From Planctomycetaceae bacterium (GTDB lineage: Bacteria; Planctomycetota; Phycisphaerae; UBA1845; UTPLA1): a stretch of DNA of 64,000 nucleotides. This document shows, one piece after another, positions 1 through 8,387 of the stretch. A model generated the notes under the pieces. The model was not told the origin of the DNA and searched no databases. It saw only the letters and a list, made by a program, of their open reading frames with translations. The stretch lies in the NCBI GenBank assembly GCA_006969385.1, contig CP030884.1:4520249-4584248 (forward strand), in the 5' to 3' direction. The first letter of the stretch is position 1, and every line of letters begins with the position of its first letter. The translations under genes were made by a program, and so were the position numbers.

Positions 1-1139
1 TTCAGAAACGAAAAGACCGACAAACCCCCGGTGTAACGGGCCGTGCCGCCGGTCGGCAGCACGTGGTTGGGGCCCGCCCCGTAGTCACCGAACACTTCGG
101 GCGTTTGATTTCCAACGAGCAAAGTACCGTAATGCCTCACGAGTGGTCGAATGGACTCCGGCTTGCGCAGGGCGAGCTGTAAGTGTTCCGGCGCGATGCA
201 GTTACACCACTCGGCGGCTTGCTGTGCGTTCGCTGCGCAAATGACAAATCCGTTCTTCAGTGCTCGCCGGGCGGACGTGGCAGTTGGCAACGATTCGAGT
301 TCAGATTGCAGCGCATCTTGAATCTCAACGGCAAGCTTACGCGAGAGCGCGATCAGCATGGGTCGTGCATCGGCATCGTGTTCTGCCTGTGCTAACAAAT
401 CGATCGCGACGTTGCGTGGGTCGCAGGCATCGTCGGCAACGATCAACACCTCCGACGGGCCGGCCAGCATGTCGATCGCAACATCGCCGCTGACCAGTTT
501 CTTCGCCGCCGTGACGAAACGATTGCCGGGACCAACCACAACGTCGCAGGCCGGTAGCGCATCGATACCGTACGCCAACGCGGCAATGGCGTGTGCCCCG
601 CCGACTGCCAGCAAGTTGTCCGCTCCGGCAATTGCCGCCGCCGCACACATTACCGCGGTCGGGCGCGGTGTGGCCACGGTGACCGATGACACGCCGGCAG
701 CGCGCGCCGTCACCGCCATCATGAGCACCGACGACACCAATGGGTAGCGACCGCCCGGTGCGTAACAGCCAACACGGTCGACCGGTCGCACCGTATGACC
801 GGCTTGTCCACCATCAATGTCTGTCGTTAGATCGGTAAGCGTGGCGCGCTGGGCGGTGGCGAAACGCTCGATGCGCTGCGCGGTCCGTTCGAGTAAAGCC
901 AGCGTGTCGCCATCGATGGCTGCCTTGGCTTTATCGAGCTCGTCTGACGAGATGATCAACGGTTGATCCGCGGCAAGCCCGTCGTATTGCGCTGCGAATC
1001 GACGTACCGCCTCGCAACCTTCACGCTTGACGGTTGAGACGATATCGGCAGCGCGATTCATCGTGGCGTCATCGAGCGACGGCAACGATAGCTCGATTTC
1101 ATCCAGCGATTCGATGACGGGTAACAACGATTCGGTCAT
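1..1139 (-). CDS. hisD: Histidinol dehydrogenase HisD, 3' end cut by the window
   Basis: HisD carries out the last two steps of histidine synthesis, the NAD-dependent oxidation of histidinol to histidine. About 379 codons are present and the C-terminus runs off the left edge. Family motifs are visible in order: a Gly-rich segment PGN-FVTAAK, AGPSEVLI, APEHLQL and DYGAGPNHVLPT near the edge. The start ATG overlaps the stop of the HisA-HisI-HisE gene as ATGA, so translation is probably coupled. It is the last visible gene of the his operon. The family assignment is secure; only the missing tail is unknown. Confidence 0.95.
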   Translation of the reverse strand, partial: MTESLLPVIESLDEIELSLPSLDDATMNRAADIVSTVKREGCEAVRRFAAQYDGLAADQPLIISSDELDKAKAAIDGDTLALLERTAQRIERFATAQRATLTDLTTDIDGGQAGHTVRPVDRVGCYAPGGRYPLVSSVLMMAVTARAAGVSSVTVATPRPTAVMCAAAAIAGADNLLAVGGAHAIAALAYGIDALPACDVVVGPGNRFVTAAKKLVSGDVAIDMLAGPSEVLIVADDACDPRNVAIDLLAQAEHDADARPMLIALSRKLAVEIQDALQSELESLPTATSARRALKNGFVICAANAQQAAEWCNCIAPEHLQLALRKPESIRPLVRHYGTLLVGNQTPEVFGDYGAGPNHVLPTGGTARYTGGLSVFSFL

Positions 1140-2413
1140 AACGGTACTCCCGTCGAATTTGGCTTCGCATTTCCCGGGCGGCGCGTCACTTTTAGCGCGC
1201 GTTTGTCCAATATGTTTTCAACGCTGGTCAATGCAACACCAGCTTGCTGTAACCGCACGGTCATGAAATACAGCAGGTCGGCTGCTTCTTCCGCAAGATG
1301 CGCAGGATCATCGGCTTCAACGAATTCAGCCGCTTCTTCGGTAATCTTGGCCGCCACCAGTTCGGTATCCTGAACGAGCCGAGCGGTGTAGGAACCCGAA
1401 GGCGGGTCGATCAATCGGTCTGCCAATCGTGCTTCTAAGGCGGCCAATCCGTTGTACGGCCCCCAGCAAGTGGCAGTCTCTTGATGGCAAAAGCCGGTAC
1501 CGGTTTGCTCGACCGTAAAGCGCAACGTATCCCGGTCACAATCAACATCTACCGCCAGCAAGCGCTGGGAATTGCCGGAACTGGCGCCTTTTATCCAAAG
1601 CCCGCGCCGGCGCGAATGATAAGCGCCGACACCTCCATTGATTGCGGTACGCAAACTGGCCGCATCGGAATATGCCAAGCCCAACGCCCTGCCGCTGGTG
1701 TCGGCTACGACTGTGGGAATCAATTGGTCGGGTCGGTCGCTTTGAAGGGTGGCGCAAATCGCATCGGCCAAGTCGAATCGCCCTGAGTAGAGGGCCATGC
1801 CGACTTGGGCGTCGATACCCAAACGATCGAGTTGTGCGATTTCATCGACGGTGGCGATGCCGCCCGCGGCTGTGATGCGGACGTCTCCGGCTCGCGCGGC
1901 TAGTTGTTGCATGCGATCGATATCCGCGCCTTGCAGCCGACCTTCACGTTCCACGGTCGTTACCAAAAAGCCGGCGACATACTCGCGCAATTCATCGAAA
2001 CGCTCTTCAATTGGTACACCGGTCTTGGTCTTCCAACCGTCGACGACCACCTCGCCATGTACGGCATCGAGCGCGACGATCACTCGCTCGCGCGGTAACT
2101 CTCGCAGGATTTCCGGCCGCGCGGCAGTACCGAGAATCACTTTGCGCGCGCCAGCATCGAGCCAACGAATCGCCGTCTCGACATCTCGAATACCACCGCC
2201 GACTCGGCAAGGTGCGAGTTGAAGCAAATCTTCGATCACGGCCGCGTTGTTACCTTGATTCATGGCCGCATCGAGATCGATCACGGCGATCTCACCGACG
2301 CGCCCAAATTTCTCCGCCAGCGGTCTCGGGTCGCCGGCGTTAATCACCAAATCGCGACCGCCGCGCAGTTGCACCGCATCACCATTCATCAAATCGATTG
2401 ATGGCACAATCAT
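1136..2413 (-). CDS. hisA: Trifunctional HisA-HisI-HisE histidine biosynthesis protein
   Basis: One 425-residue chain joins three enzymes. Residues 1-228 are HisA (ProFAR isomerase) with Asp7 in VPSIDLMNG and Asp116 as the likely catalytic pair. Residues 229-318 are HisI (PRA-cyclohydrolase) with SRRRGLWIKGASSG at 267-280, DCDRD at 291-295 and the CH and C pair near 309-316. Residues about 322-410 are HisE (PRA-PP pyrophosphohydrolase) with ITEEAAEF and EEAADLLY. HisI-HisE fusions are common, but HisA in front of them is unusual. The frame is continuous with no internal stop, and the ends overlap hisF and hisD by ATGA, so the fusion is not an assembly join at a gene boundary. Confidence 0.95.
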   Translation of the reverse strand: MIVPSIDLMNGDAVQLRGGRDLVINAGDPRPLAEKFGRVGEIAVIDLDAAMNQGNNAAVIEDLLQLAPCRVGGGIRDVETAIRWLDAGARKVILGTAARPEILRELPRERVIVALDAVHGEVVVDGWKTKTGVPIEERFDELREYVAGFLVTTVEREGRLQGADIDRMQQLAARAGDVRITAAGGIATVDEIAQLDRLGIDAQVGMALYSGRFDLADAICATLQSDRPDQLIPTVVADTSGRALGLAYSDAASLRTAINGGVGAYHSRRRGLWIKGASSGNSQRLLAVDVDCDRDTLRFTVEQTGTGFCHQETATCWGPYNGLAALEARLADRLIDPPSGSYTARLVQDTELVAAKITEEAAEFVEADDPAHLAEEAADLLYFMTVRLQQAGVALTSVENILDKRALKVTRRPGNAKPNSTGVPL

Positions 2414-3162
2414 AAGCGCACCTCACAGCCGCTGGTTCTTAACTCAGACTTCACAGCTGCCACTGTGTAAACGTTGTCGTGAAACATAGAGGCGGCCAGC
2501 ACCGCATCCGCCCCGGCCGCCAATGCTTGGACCATATCATCGGGCGTTGCCGCACCGCCCGAAGCGATAACGGGTACGTTGACTGCCCGCGTTATTGCCT
2601 CAAGCATCTCGAGGTCATAACCCGCTTTGCTGCCGTCACGATCCCAACTGGTGAGCAGAATTTCACCGGCACCACGATCGACGACGGTTTGTGCCCACGC
2701 AATCGCGTCAATCTCGGTTCGCGTTGTTCCCGAGTGACTGGTGACTACCCAACTCGCGCCTGCCTTGATGGCATCGATGGCAACGACGGTGCATTGGCTA
2801 CCGAAGTTTTGTGCGAGTTCATCGATTAAGTCGGGGCGCGTGACAGCAGCGGTATTGATAGAAACTTTGTCGGCTCCTGCGTTGAGCAACTCGCGTACGT
2901 CCGCGACGGAAGCGACGCCGCCACCGACCGTTAAGGGAATCGATAATGCCGCGCGAACGTTACTTACCGTGTCGCGCCGCGCCCGCCGCGCTTCGACCGT
3001 CGCCGCAACATCGAGAATGACGATTTCATCGGCACCTTGCTGCTCATAGAGGAGTGCGCGATCGACGGGAGAGCCGCAGTCGCGCAGGTTGTTGAATTGC
3101 ACCCCTTTAACGACCCGGTCGTTCTTGACATCGAGACACGGGATAATGCGTTTGGTCAACAT
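2410..3162 (-). CDS. hisF: Imidazole glycerol phosphate synthase subunit HisF
   Basis: HisF is the cyclase half of IGP synthase. It takes ammonia from HisH and makes IGP and AICAR. The 250-residue protein begins MLTKRIIPCLDVKNDRVVKG, the classical HisF N-terminus with its catalytic Asp, and carries VGGGVAS and ASGGAAT phosphate-binding loops of the (beta-alpha)8 barrel. A longer open frame upstream overlaps hisH and is not needed, because this ATG matches the family start exactly. It overlaps the end of hisH by 7 nt, as expected for partners of one complex, and its stop overlaps the next gene by ATGA. Confidence 0.97.
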   Translation of the reverse strand: MLTKRIIPCLDVKNDRVVKGVQFNNLRDCGSPVDRALLYEQQGADEIVILDVAATVEARRARRDTVSNVRAALSIPLTVGGGVASVADVRELLNAGADKVSINTAAVTRPDLIDELAQNFGSQCTVVAIDAIKAGASWVVTSHSGTTRTEIDAIAWAQTVVDRGAGEILLTSWDRDGSKAGYDLEMLEAITRAVNVPVIASGGAATPDDMVQALAAGADAVLAASMFHDNVYTVAAVKSELRTSGCEVRL

Positions 3163-3770
3163 GGCAGCACCTCTTGCGGCTTTAGTGTTGCCCACTTCTT
3201 TAGTAACGACATGCCGAACGCGCCGGATATCTCTGGATGAAACTGACACGCCACGATGTTGCCGCGTTGCAAGGCGGCAACGAAAGGGCCGTCGTAGTCG
3301 GCAATGGCACAATTCCAACCGCTGGGTGCTGCGGCTAACCGATACGAATTGGCAAAGTAGGCATGACCGCTTTCGAAGAACTCGGGCTGCGTGGGTGATA
3401 CGTTGTTCCAACCGATTTGCGGGATGCGTGGCGATTGGAAACGCGTAACCGATGCCTCAATAACACCAAGTCCCGACACGCCCGGTGACTCTTCACTCGC
3501 CCGACACAATATCTGCATACCGAGGCAGATTGCCAACGTCGGTTGATCGCGTTCGATGCGCGCCAACAACGCATCAATCAGCTTATAAGCACGTAAAGAT
3601 TGCAGACCAACGCCGAATGCACCCACGCCGGGTAAGATCAGGTATGGACACTGTTCCACGACTTGGGCATCACGCGTCAATGCAGGCTTACTGCCGAGGC
3701 GGTTTACGGCTGCCTGCACAGATGCGAGGTTGGCAATCCCCGTATCGACGATGTGGATCGACTGACTCAT
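3156..3770 (-). CDS. hisH: Imidazole glycerol phosphate synthase glutaminase subunit HisH
   Basis: HisH is a class I glutamine amidotransferase that feeds ammonia to HisF. The 204-residue protein has the oxyanion-strand region LPGVGAFG, the nucleophile elbow AICLGMQIL with the catalytic Cys, and the FHPE motif carrying the catalytic His and Glu near the C-terminus. The length is normal for the family. It overlaps hisB upstream by ATGA and hisF downstream by 7 nt. Confidence 0.96.
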   Translation of the reverse strand: MSQSIHIVDTGIANLASVQAAVNRLGSKPALTRDAQVVEQCPYLILPGVGAFGVGLQSLRAYKLIDALLARIERDQPTLAICLGMQILCRASEESPGVSGLGVIEASVTRFQSPRIPQIGWNNVSPTQPEFFESGHAYFANSYRLAAAPSGWNCAIADYDGPFVAALQRGNIVACQFHPEISGAFGMSLLKKWATLKPQEVLPC

Positions 3771-4363
3771 GAACTCAGCACCCCCTTCGTACTCGGCACA
3801 ACCGAACCACTACTGCGCAGCGCGATGGCAGCGCGTAGTGAGAGTGCACACGCTTTAAACGCGGCCTCGCATCGGTGGTGATCGTTTTCACCGCGAATGA
3901 GATCGATGTGCATCGTGGCGCGCATGCCAACCGCTAATGAACGAAAAAAGTGCGGCACGTTCTCGCAAGATAAGCCACCCAAGCGCTCGCGTTGCAGCCC
4001 TATCTCTGCTACACAGTACGGTCGTCCCGAGAAATCGATAACAGCGCGGGCCAACGCTTCGTCCAACGGCGCATACGCGTTGCCAAACCGAACCAGCCCT
4101 TTTCGTTCGCCGAGCGCCTGGTCAATTGCTTTTCCTAGAACAAGCGCACAATCTTCGACGGTATGATGATCGTCGACGCTGAGATCGCCGACGCAGCGCA
4201 GCGACAAATCAAGTCCGCCGTGAAAGGCCAGCGCCGTCAGCATGTGATCGAAAAAAGCGATACCTGTGTCGATATCGAGCTGACCGGTGCCGTCGAGATT
4301 GACGGTCGCCTCGATGCGCGTTTCGTTGGTTTCCCGTTGAATCGTGGCGGTGCGTCGGTTCAT
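3767..4363 (-). CDS. hisB: Imidazoleglycerol-phosphate dehydratase HisB (monofunctional)
   Basis: IGP dehydratase, the sixth step of histidine synthesis, with two Mn sites made by repeated His/Glu motifs. FFDHMLTALAFHGG, DDHHTVEDCAL and the C-terminal ENDHHRCEAAFKA are the paired metal-binding repeats. At 198 residues it is the short form without the N-terminal phosphatase of enterobacterial HisB, so the histidinol-phosphatase must come from elsewhere. The HAD domain fused to the neighbouring HisC is the obvious candidate. The start overlaps the stop of that gene by ATGA. Confidence 0.96.
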   Translation of the reverse strand: MNRRTATIQRETNETRIEATVNLDGTGQLDIDTGIAFFDHMLTALAFHGGLDLSLRCVGDLSVDDHHTVEDCALVLGKAIDQALGERKGLVRFGNAYAPLDEALARAVIDFSGRPYCVAEIGLQRERLGGLSCENVPHFFRSLAVGMRATMHIDLIRGENDHHRCEAAFKACALSLRAAIALRSSGSVVPSTKGVLSS

Positions 4364-6093
4364 GGCAACAACTCCTCCAAGGCATCGATACTGGTTAATA
4401 CCCGCGCCGCCCCCGCGTCGTCGAGCGCGATCGATGCCGTGCGTCGGTCGTCGCCGGGTGCGGTCAGTCCGAGCGGCAAGACACCAGCCTCGCGGGCCGC
4501 GACGACATCATCTGGGGTATCGCCGATCATCCATGCGTATTCGACGCCGAGTTGTTGTAGCGCGAGCGTGACAGGTTCCGGGTCGGGTTTGGCGGTCGCG
4601 TCCTCCATGCATACCACGGACTTGAAATATCGTTCGAGGCCAAATCGTTGCAGAAAAGTCTCAGCATCGCGCCGCGGACGCCCCGTTACCAGCGCCAGCG
4701 GACAGCGCTGGGCGAGTCGTTCGATCCATAATCGGTCAACCGTTAGTGATTCGCGTGTGCATAGCCCCGGGCTACTGCCGCTGCCTTGATACAGTCGTTC
4801 GAAGTTCTCACGCACCGTCGGCAAATCAACTTCGATCCCCTGGTCGCGCAGAATTCTCTGCGACAGCAACCAATCATTGTTCGCATTGCCGGCAGCTTTG
4901 TAGCGAGCAATGGTTTCAGCGGTCACGCTGCCACCGAATGATTGCACCGTCGCCATGATGGCGGCGCGATAGGATTGCGAGACGTCGGCCAAGACGCCAT
5001 CGAGATCGAAGAGCATCGCCTGAGGACGCGTGATCGTCATGAAGGCCGACTCGAGCTGGGCACAGTCGGCATCGTTGATGGGACAGGTAATACGCAAGGC
5101 ATCGCTCAGCTGCGTATCTTCGAAGCGCCGCACGGCAATACCCAAGCTGCGCAAGCAACGATAAATCCAAGCCGTATCATCGAAGCGTGCGAATACAAAG
5201 TTGGCTTGCGATGTCGTGGTGCGACCACCGGCGGCCTTCACCCAGTTGGTGAGTTTCTCGCGACGTGTGCGCGTCGCTTGCACAAATTCTGCCGTTCGCG
5301 CTTCGTCATTCTCCCACGCGACCTGTGCCAACTCGATCGACAATCCGCTAACCGGATAAGGGCCGGCGGCGCCGCGTACCCGTTCGATATTGGCCGCTGA
5401 ACCTAGAGCATATCCCACGCGTAACCCCGCCAAGCCCCACGCCTTGGAGAAGGTGCGCGTGACGATCACGTTTGGAAGACTCAGCGCTAGATCGGTCAGA
5501 TCGTCATCGGCAAATTCGACATAGGCATGGTCGAGCATGATCAGGCGATTCGGCAGCGTGGTAGCCAGCCGGATCAGATCGTCGCGCGTGGCAACGCTGC
5601 CCGTCGGGTTATTGGGGCTAATGACCGCGACCACGGACGTGTCATCGGTAACCGCATTCACCACCGCTTCGACGGGATAGGCTCGATCGGACCAATCGAC
5701 GGGAATGATCCGCGCGCCGGACGCTTCCGCGTAACGCTCGATCATCTCAAACGTTGGCTTCGGTACCACGATCGATCGGTTCGGCCCCAAGAAACTGCGA
5801 CACACCCGATCGATCGCGTCATCGGCACCGGCCGTCACGCATACTTGGCTTTCATCGATACCAAACCGCACGGCGATGGCTGTTTCGAGTGCGGCGCGCG
5901 AAGGGTATTGCCTAAGTTTTTCCGGGGCGATTTCTTGCAACGCCCTCATCACGCTCGGAGTTGGGGTCGGCCCTTCGTTACCGTCCAAGCGCAGGCTGAC
6001 CCATTCGGCGACGGTCGGGGGTTGATATCCAGATGTAAATATGGGCGACCGTGTCTTGCTTATTTTTGATTCTGTTTGAGCAACGATAGACAT
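4360..6093 (-). CDS. hisC: HisC aminotransferase fused to a HAD-family phosphatase
   Basis: The 577-residue protein joins two enzymes. Residues 1-355 are a class I/II PLP aminotransferase of the histidinol-phosphate type: SPNNPTG at about 159-165 and the PLP lysine at 217 in TFSKAWGLAGLRVG. Residues about 356-577 are a HAD phosphatase with motif I FDLDG (Asp363), the lysine of AKPDPEP (about 502) and motif IV GDTPDD (about 524-529). HisC makes histidinol phosphate and the next enzyme removes that phosphate, so the HAD half is probably histidinol-phosphatase (inference). The ATG chosen follows AAGGAAGG at good spacing. Longer in-frame starts would intrude into hisG. Confidence 0.93.
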   Translation of the reverse strand: MSIVAQTESKISKTRSPIFTSGYQPPTVAEWVSLRLDGNEGPTPTPSVMRALQEIAPEKLRQYPSRAALETAIAVRFGIDESQVCVTAGADDAIDRVCRSFLGPNRSIVVPKPTFEMIERYAEASGARIIPVDWSDRAYPVEAVVNAVTDDTSVVAVISPNNPTGSVATRDDLIRLATTLPNRLIMLDHAYVEFADDDLTDLALSLPNVIVTRTFSKAWGLAGLRVGYALGSAANIERVRGAAGPYPVSGLSIELAQVAWENDEARTAEFVQATRTRREKLTNWVKAAGGRTTTSQANFVFARFDDTAWIYRCLRSLGIAVRRFEDTQLSDALRITCPINDADCAQLESAFMTITRPQAMLFDLDGVLADVSQSYRAAIMATVQSFGGSVTAETIARYKAAGNANNDWLLSQRILRDQGIEVDLPTVRENFERLYQGSGSSPGLCTRESLTVDRLWIERLAQRCPLALVTGRPRRDAETFLQRFGLERYFKSVVCMEDATAKPDPEPVTLALQQLGVEYAWMIGDTPDDVVAAREAGVLPLGLTAPGDDRRTASIALDDAGAARVLTSIDALEELLP

Positions 6094-6109
6094 GTGGTGC
6101 TTCCCTTCC

Positions 6110-7072
6110 TTAAGCAATGATCTGTGCGATCTTGCTGACCACGATATCAGTGCCGCCGGCGGCTTTGATTGTCGGAATGAGCCTTGGCAATTCGGTACGC
6201 GGCACGGCAACCTTGACGGCAAAGCCCGAGTCATTGGTCAGCGTGGCGATGGTGGGTTGACGCATGGCCGGGAGCAATGCAACGAGCTTATCTAGTTGCG
6301 CGGCAGCAACGTTGAGTTCAACCATCACGCGCCGGCGCGCGTCGATGACGGATCGCAACAACATGGCAATCTCTTCGATTCGCTGTCGCTTGGTGGGGTT
6401 TTCCATTGCCGCGCGACTGGCATATAGCCGCGTGGAGGAGCGCAAGATCTCTTCGGCGATAACAAGATTGTTGGCAGCCAGCGTCGAACCGGTTTGCGTG
6501 ATATCGATGATGGCGTCGGCGTCTTCGGGCGGGAACACCTCGGTCGCGCCGAACGACCGCACGAGTTGGCAATCGAGCGACCGCGACTGCATCCAGCGGC
6601 GCGCCAGTTCGACGTATTCGGTTGCGATCAGCAAGCGCCGCGCGCTAAATTTGCCTTCTTCTATAACCGAGGCCGGCGCGGCAACCACCAAACGCACCGG
6701 GTCGAGTTGGGTATTGAGCACCTCGATCACATCGGCATCGAGTTCCGCCACCCAATCGGCACCGGCAAACCCGATATCGCGTCGCCCCACGTGCAGCATC
6801 TCGATGATGTTCTGCGGTTTCAGCAACTTGGGTTGCAGTGCCGCACCGGAAATGGTCGGTCGGTAAGCTCGATTGCCGACGTCGATTCGGATACCGGCGT
6901 CACGCAACAAATCGAAGACGCCCTGCTGCATCCGGCCTTTGGGCAGCGCGAGTTGAAGCGATTCGACCTCGATTTCGCCAGGGAAATCCTGATTTGGCAC
7001 CGCCGTGGCGGATGCGGCGATGGCGTCCGTTGGACCTGCGGATCGATCTTCAATTGAAACATTTAGCGGCAT
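6110..7072 (-). CDS. hisG: ATP phosphoribosyltransferase HisG, long form
   Basis: HisG makes PR-ATP from ATP and PRPP, the committed step of histidine synthesis. The 320-residue protein has LALPKGRMQQGVFDLL near the N-terminus, the PRPP-binding region DIITQTG-like (IDITQTGSTLAANNL), and a C-terminal ACT-like domain of about 75 residues, so it is the long form with its own histidine-sensing domain and should not need HisZ. The ATG chosen has GGAG about 10 nt upstream. A longer frame would begin inside the attenuator tail. It is the first gene of the operon, 16 nt before hisC. Confidence 0.95.
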   Translation of the reverse strand: MPLNVSIEDRSAGPTDAIAASATAVPNQDFPGEIEVESLQLALPKGRMQQGVFDLLRDAGIRIDVGNRAYRPTISGAALQPKLLKPQNIIEMLHVGRRDIGFAGADWVAELDADVIEVLNTQLDPVRLVVAAPASVIEEGKFSARRLLIATEYVELARRWMQSRSLDCQLVRSFGATEVFPPEDADAIIDITQTGSTLAANNLVIAEEILRSSTRLYASRAAMENPTKRQRIEEIAMLLRSVIDARRRVMVELNVAAAQLDKLVALLPAMRQPTIATLTNDSGFAVKVAVPRTELPRLIPTIKAAGGTDIVVSKIAQIIA

Positions 7073-7117
7073 GTTGCGTTCTCCGATGGCCTGCCCTCGG
7101 AAACAAACGCCGCGCAT

Positions 7118-7158
7118 AAAAAAACGCGACGCCGGCTTCGGAGGGCCGGCGTCGCGTT
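7118..7158 (-). terminator. his attenuator: intrinsic terminator in the leader
   Basis: A perfect inverted repeat, CGCGACGCCGGC paired with GCCGGCGTCGCG and extended by two A-T pairs, encloses an 8-nt loop. On the minus strand it is followed directly by seven Us. It lies between the His-rich leader peptide and hisG, where an attenuator belongs. The competing antiterminator pairing was not resolved by eye; a weaker upstream pairing of GTGCT with AGCAC could be the pause hairpin. Confidence 0.93.
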
Positions 7159-7188
7159 CTAATGTGCTACTTATGCACGATCAGATCC

Positions 7189-7251
7189 TCACCAAGCACC
7201 CCTTGCGAGATGGTGAACGTGGTGATGGAGATGATGCGTGCTCGTGTTCAT
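7189..7251 (-). CDS. hisL: Histidine operon leader peptide, 20 residues with 7 His
   Basis: The open frame reads MNTSTHHLHHHVHHLARGAW followed by TGA. Seven of nine consecutive positions are histidine (HHLHHHVHH). It sits between the promoter and the attenuator of the his operon. Ribosome stalling at these codons when charged tRNA-His is scarce would let the polymerase read through the terminator, as in the enterobacterial his leader. It is too short for usual gene callers. The ATG is only about 4 nt downstream of the predicted transcription start, so there is no room for a Shine-Dalgarno site and translation may be leaderless. Confidence 0.92.
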   Translation of the reverse strand: MNTSTHHLHHHVHHLARGAW

Positions 7252-7261
7252 GTCTGAGAGA

Positions 7262-7290
7262 AATTTAGCAACGACCAGTTGGAAAGTCAA
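7262..7290 (-). promoter_or_regulatory. his operon promoter (sigma70 type)
   Basis: Reading the minus strand, TTGACT and TAAATT are separated by exactly 17 nt. The start point should lie near 7255, just before the leader peptide ATG. No other comparable promoter was seen between here and hisG. Confidence 0.85.
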
Positions 7291-7885
7291 CGAAAAGAAA
7301 TTCCACCGACGTCCCCCAAGATTCCGTAGCTGCAAAATGAAAACTCAACCTCACGGGACTGTCGCCACAGGTTGGTCGGTATCCGCGACGCCGCGTATCC
7401 GAAAACATCCTAATCCACGTATGGGCCTTCACTCGGAAAAATCGATTGGGTACGAAGCCGCAAACGGACTAGCAGAAGTTTTCATTTAGCCCATCTTTTT
7501 ATGCCCCTGTCGTCGGCGCGAGCGAACACCCGCAATTTGGGGTGCAGATCGTCGTCCTTCACAGTCGCCAATCAATGCCGCCCATTTATAGTCAAATTGC
7601 TGTGTTGGCAAACAACTTGGCTCGGTTATGAAGGACATACGATATCTTTCCACGGAGCGGTGCGGCGACCTGCCCGATCGTCGCCCACCGTTCTCAAATC
7701 TGCGCCTCGCTCCCTCCCCTCTCTAACCGCATGTGTTCAAATTGGTGCTGAACGATGAAGATCGCTGGACTAGAGCGCGCGCATTCAACGCGTACCGCGT
7801 TCGTCGCCTGTTAGGGTTTCGCCATGCGCGGGCTGTTATTACGTTGCCATCAGGCCCGCAAACATGGGCCGAACGGAAGTCATGG
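7291..7885. other. Intergenic stretch without a recognisable gene
   Basis: Only short frames occur, none with recognisable domains or a convincing start. The stretch lies between the his promoter and a decayed insertion sequence and is probably non-coding or relic DNA. Confidence 0.5.
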
Positions 7886-8387
7886 ATGGTAGCGCCGTTT
7901 CCTGAGGACCTTCGCGGACGCGTACTGGCGGCTTACGACCGCGGCATGAAAACCAAACAGATCGGCGACATAGTTCAAGTGAGTCCATATCGTGGGTGCG
8001 GCACGTTAAAGAGCGTTGCCGCGAGTTGACCGAGATCGCACCGCGACCGATGGGCGGCGTGAGCGTAATCAAGATCGACATGGAACGTTTGGCGCACTTG
8101 GCCGAAGAACATCCTCACACCACTACCAGAAATTTCCATGCGCTTTTGCAAGTTAACTGTAGCGAATCGGCTGGCGGTATGGCGCTCAAGCGCTTGGGGT
8201 TGACGTTTAAAAAAAGTCGATCCATGCGGCGGAGCAAGATCGCTCCGACATCGCGCGACAACGACGCGAGTGGCGATACGACCCAAAATCCATGGACGCC
8301 AGCCGCTTTATCTTTATCAATGATTTATGGGCCAAAACCAACATGACGCGGTTGCGCGATCGTGCGCCGCGCGGTCAAGCGCTTTCG
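7886..8387 (+). pseudogene. IS630-family transposase remnant, frameshifted and truncated
   Basis: Three successive frames together give an IS630-type transposase. The N-terminal helix-turn-helix reads APFPEDLRGRVLAAYDRGMK. A shift near 7990 leads to SWVRHVKERCRELTEIAPRP and ALKRLGLTFKK. A second shift in the A-run near 8210 leads to KKSIHAAEQDRSDIARQRRE and then WAKTNMTRLRDRAPRGQAL. The catalytic region reads FINDLW where the family has FIDET, so a DDE aspartate is lost, and the C-terminal third is missing. It cannot be active. No terminal inverted repeats were found. Confidence 0.85.
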
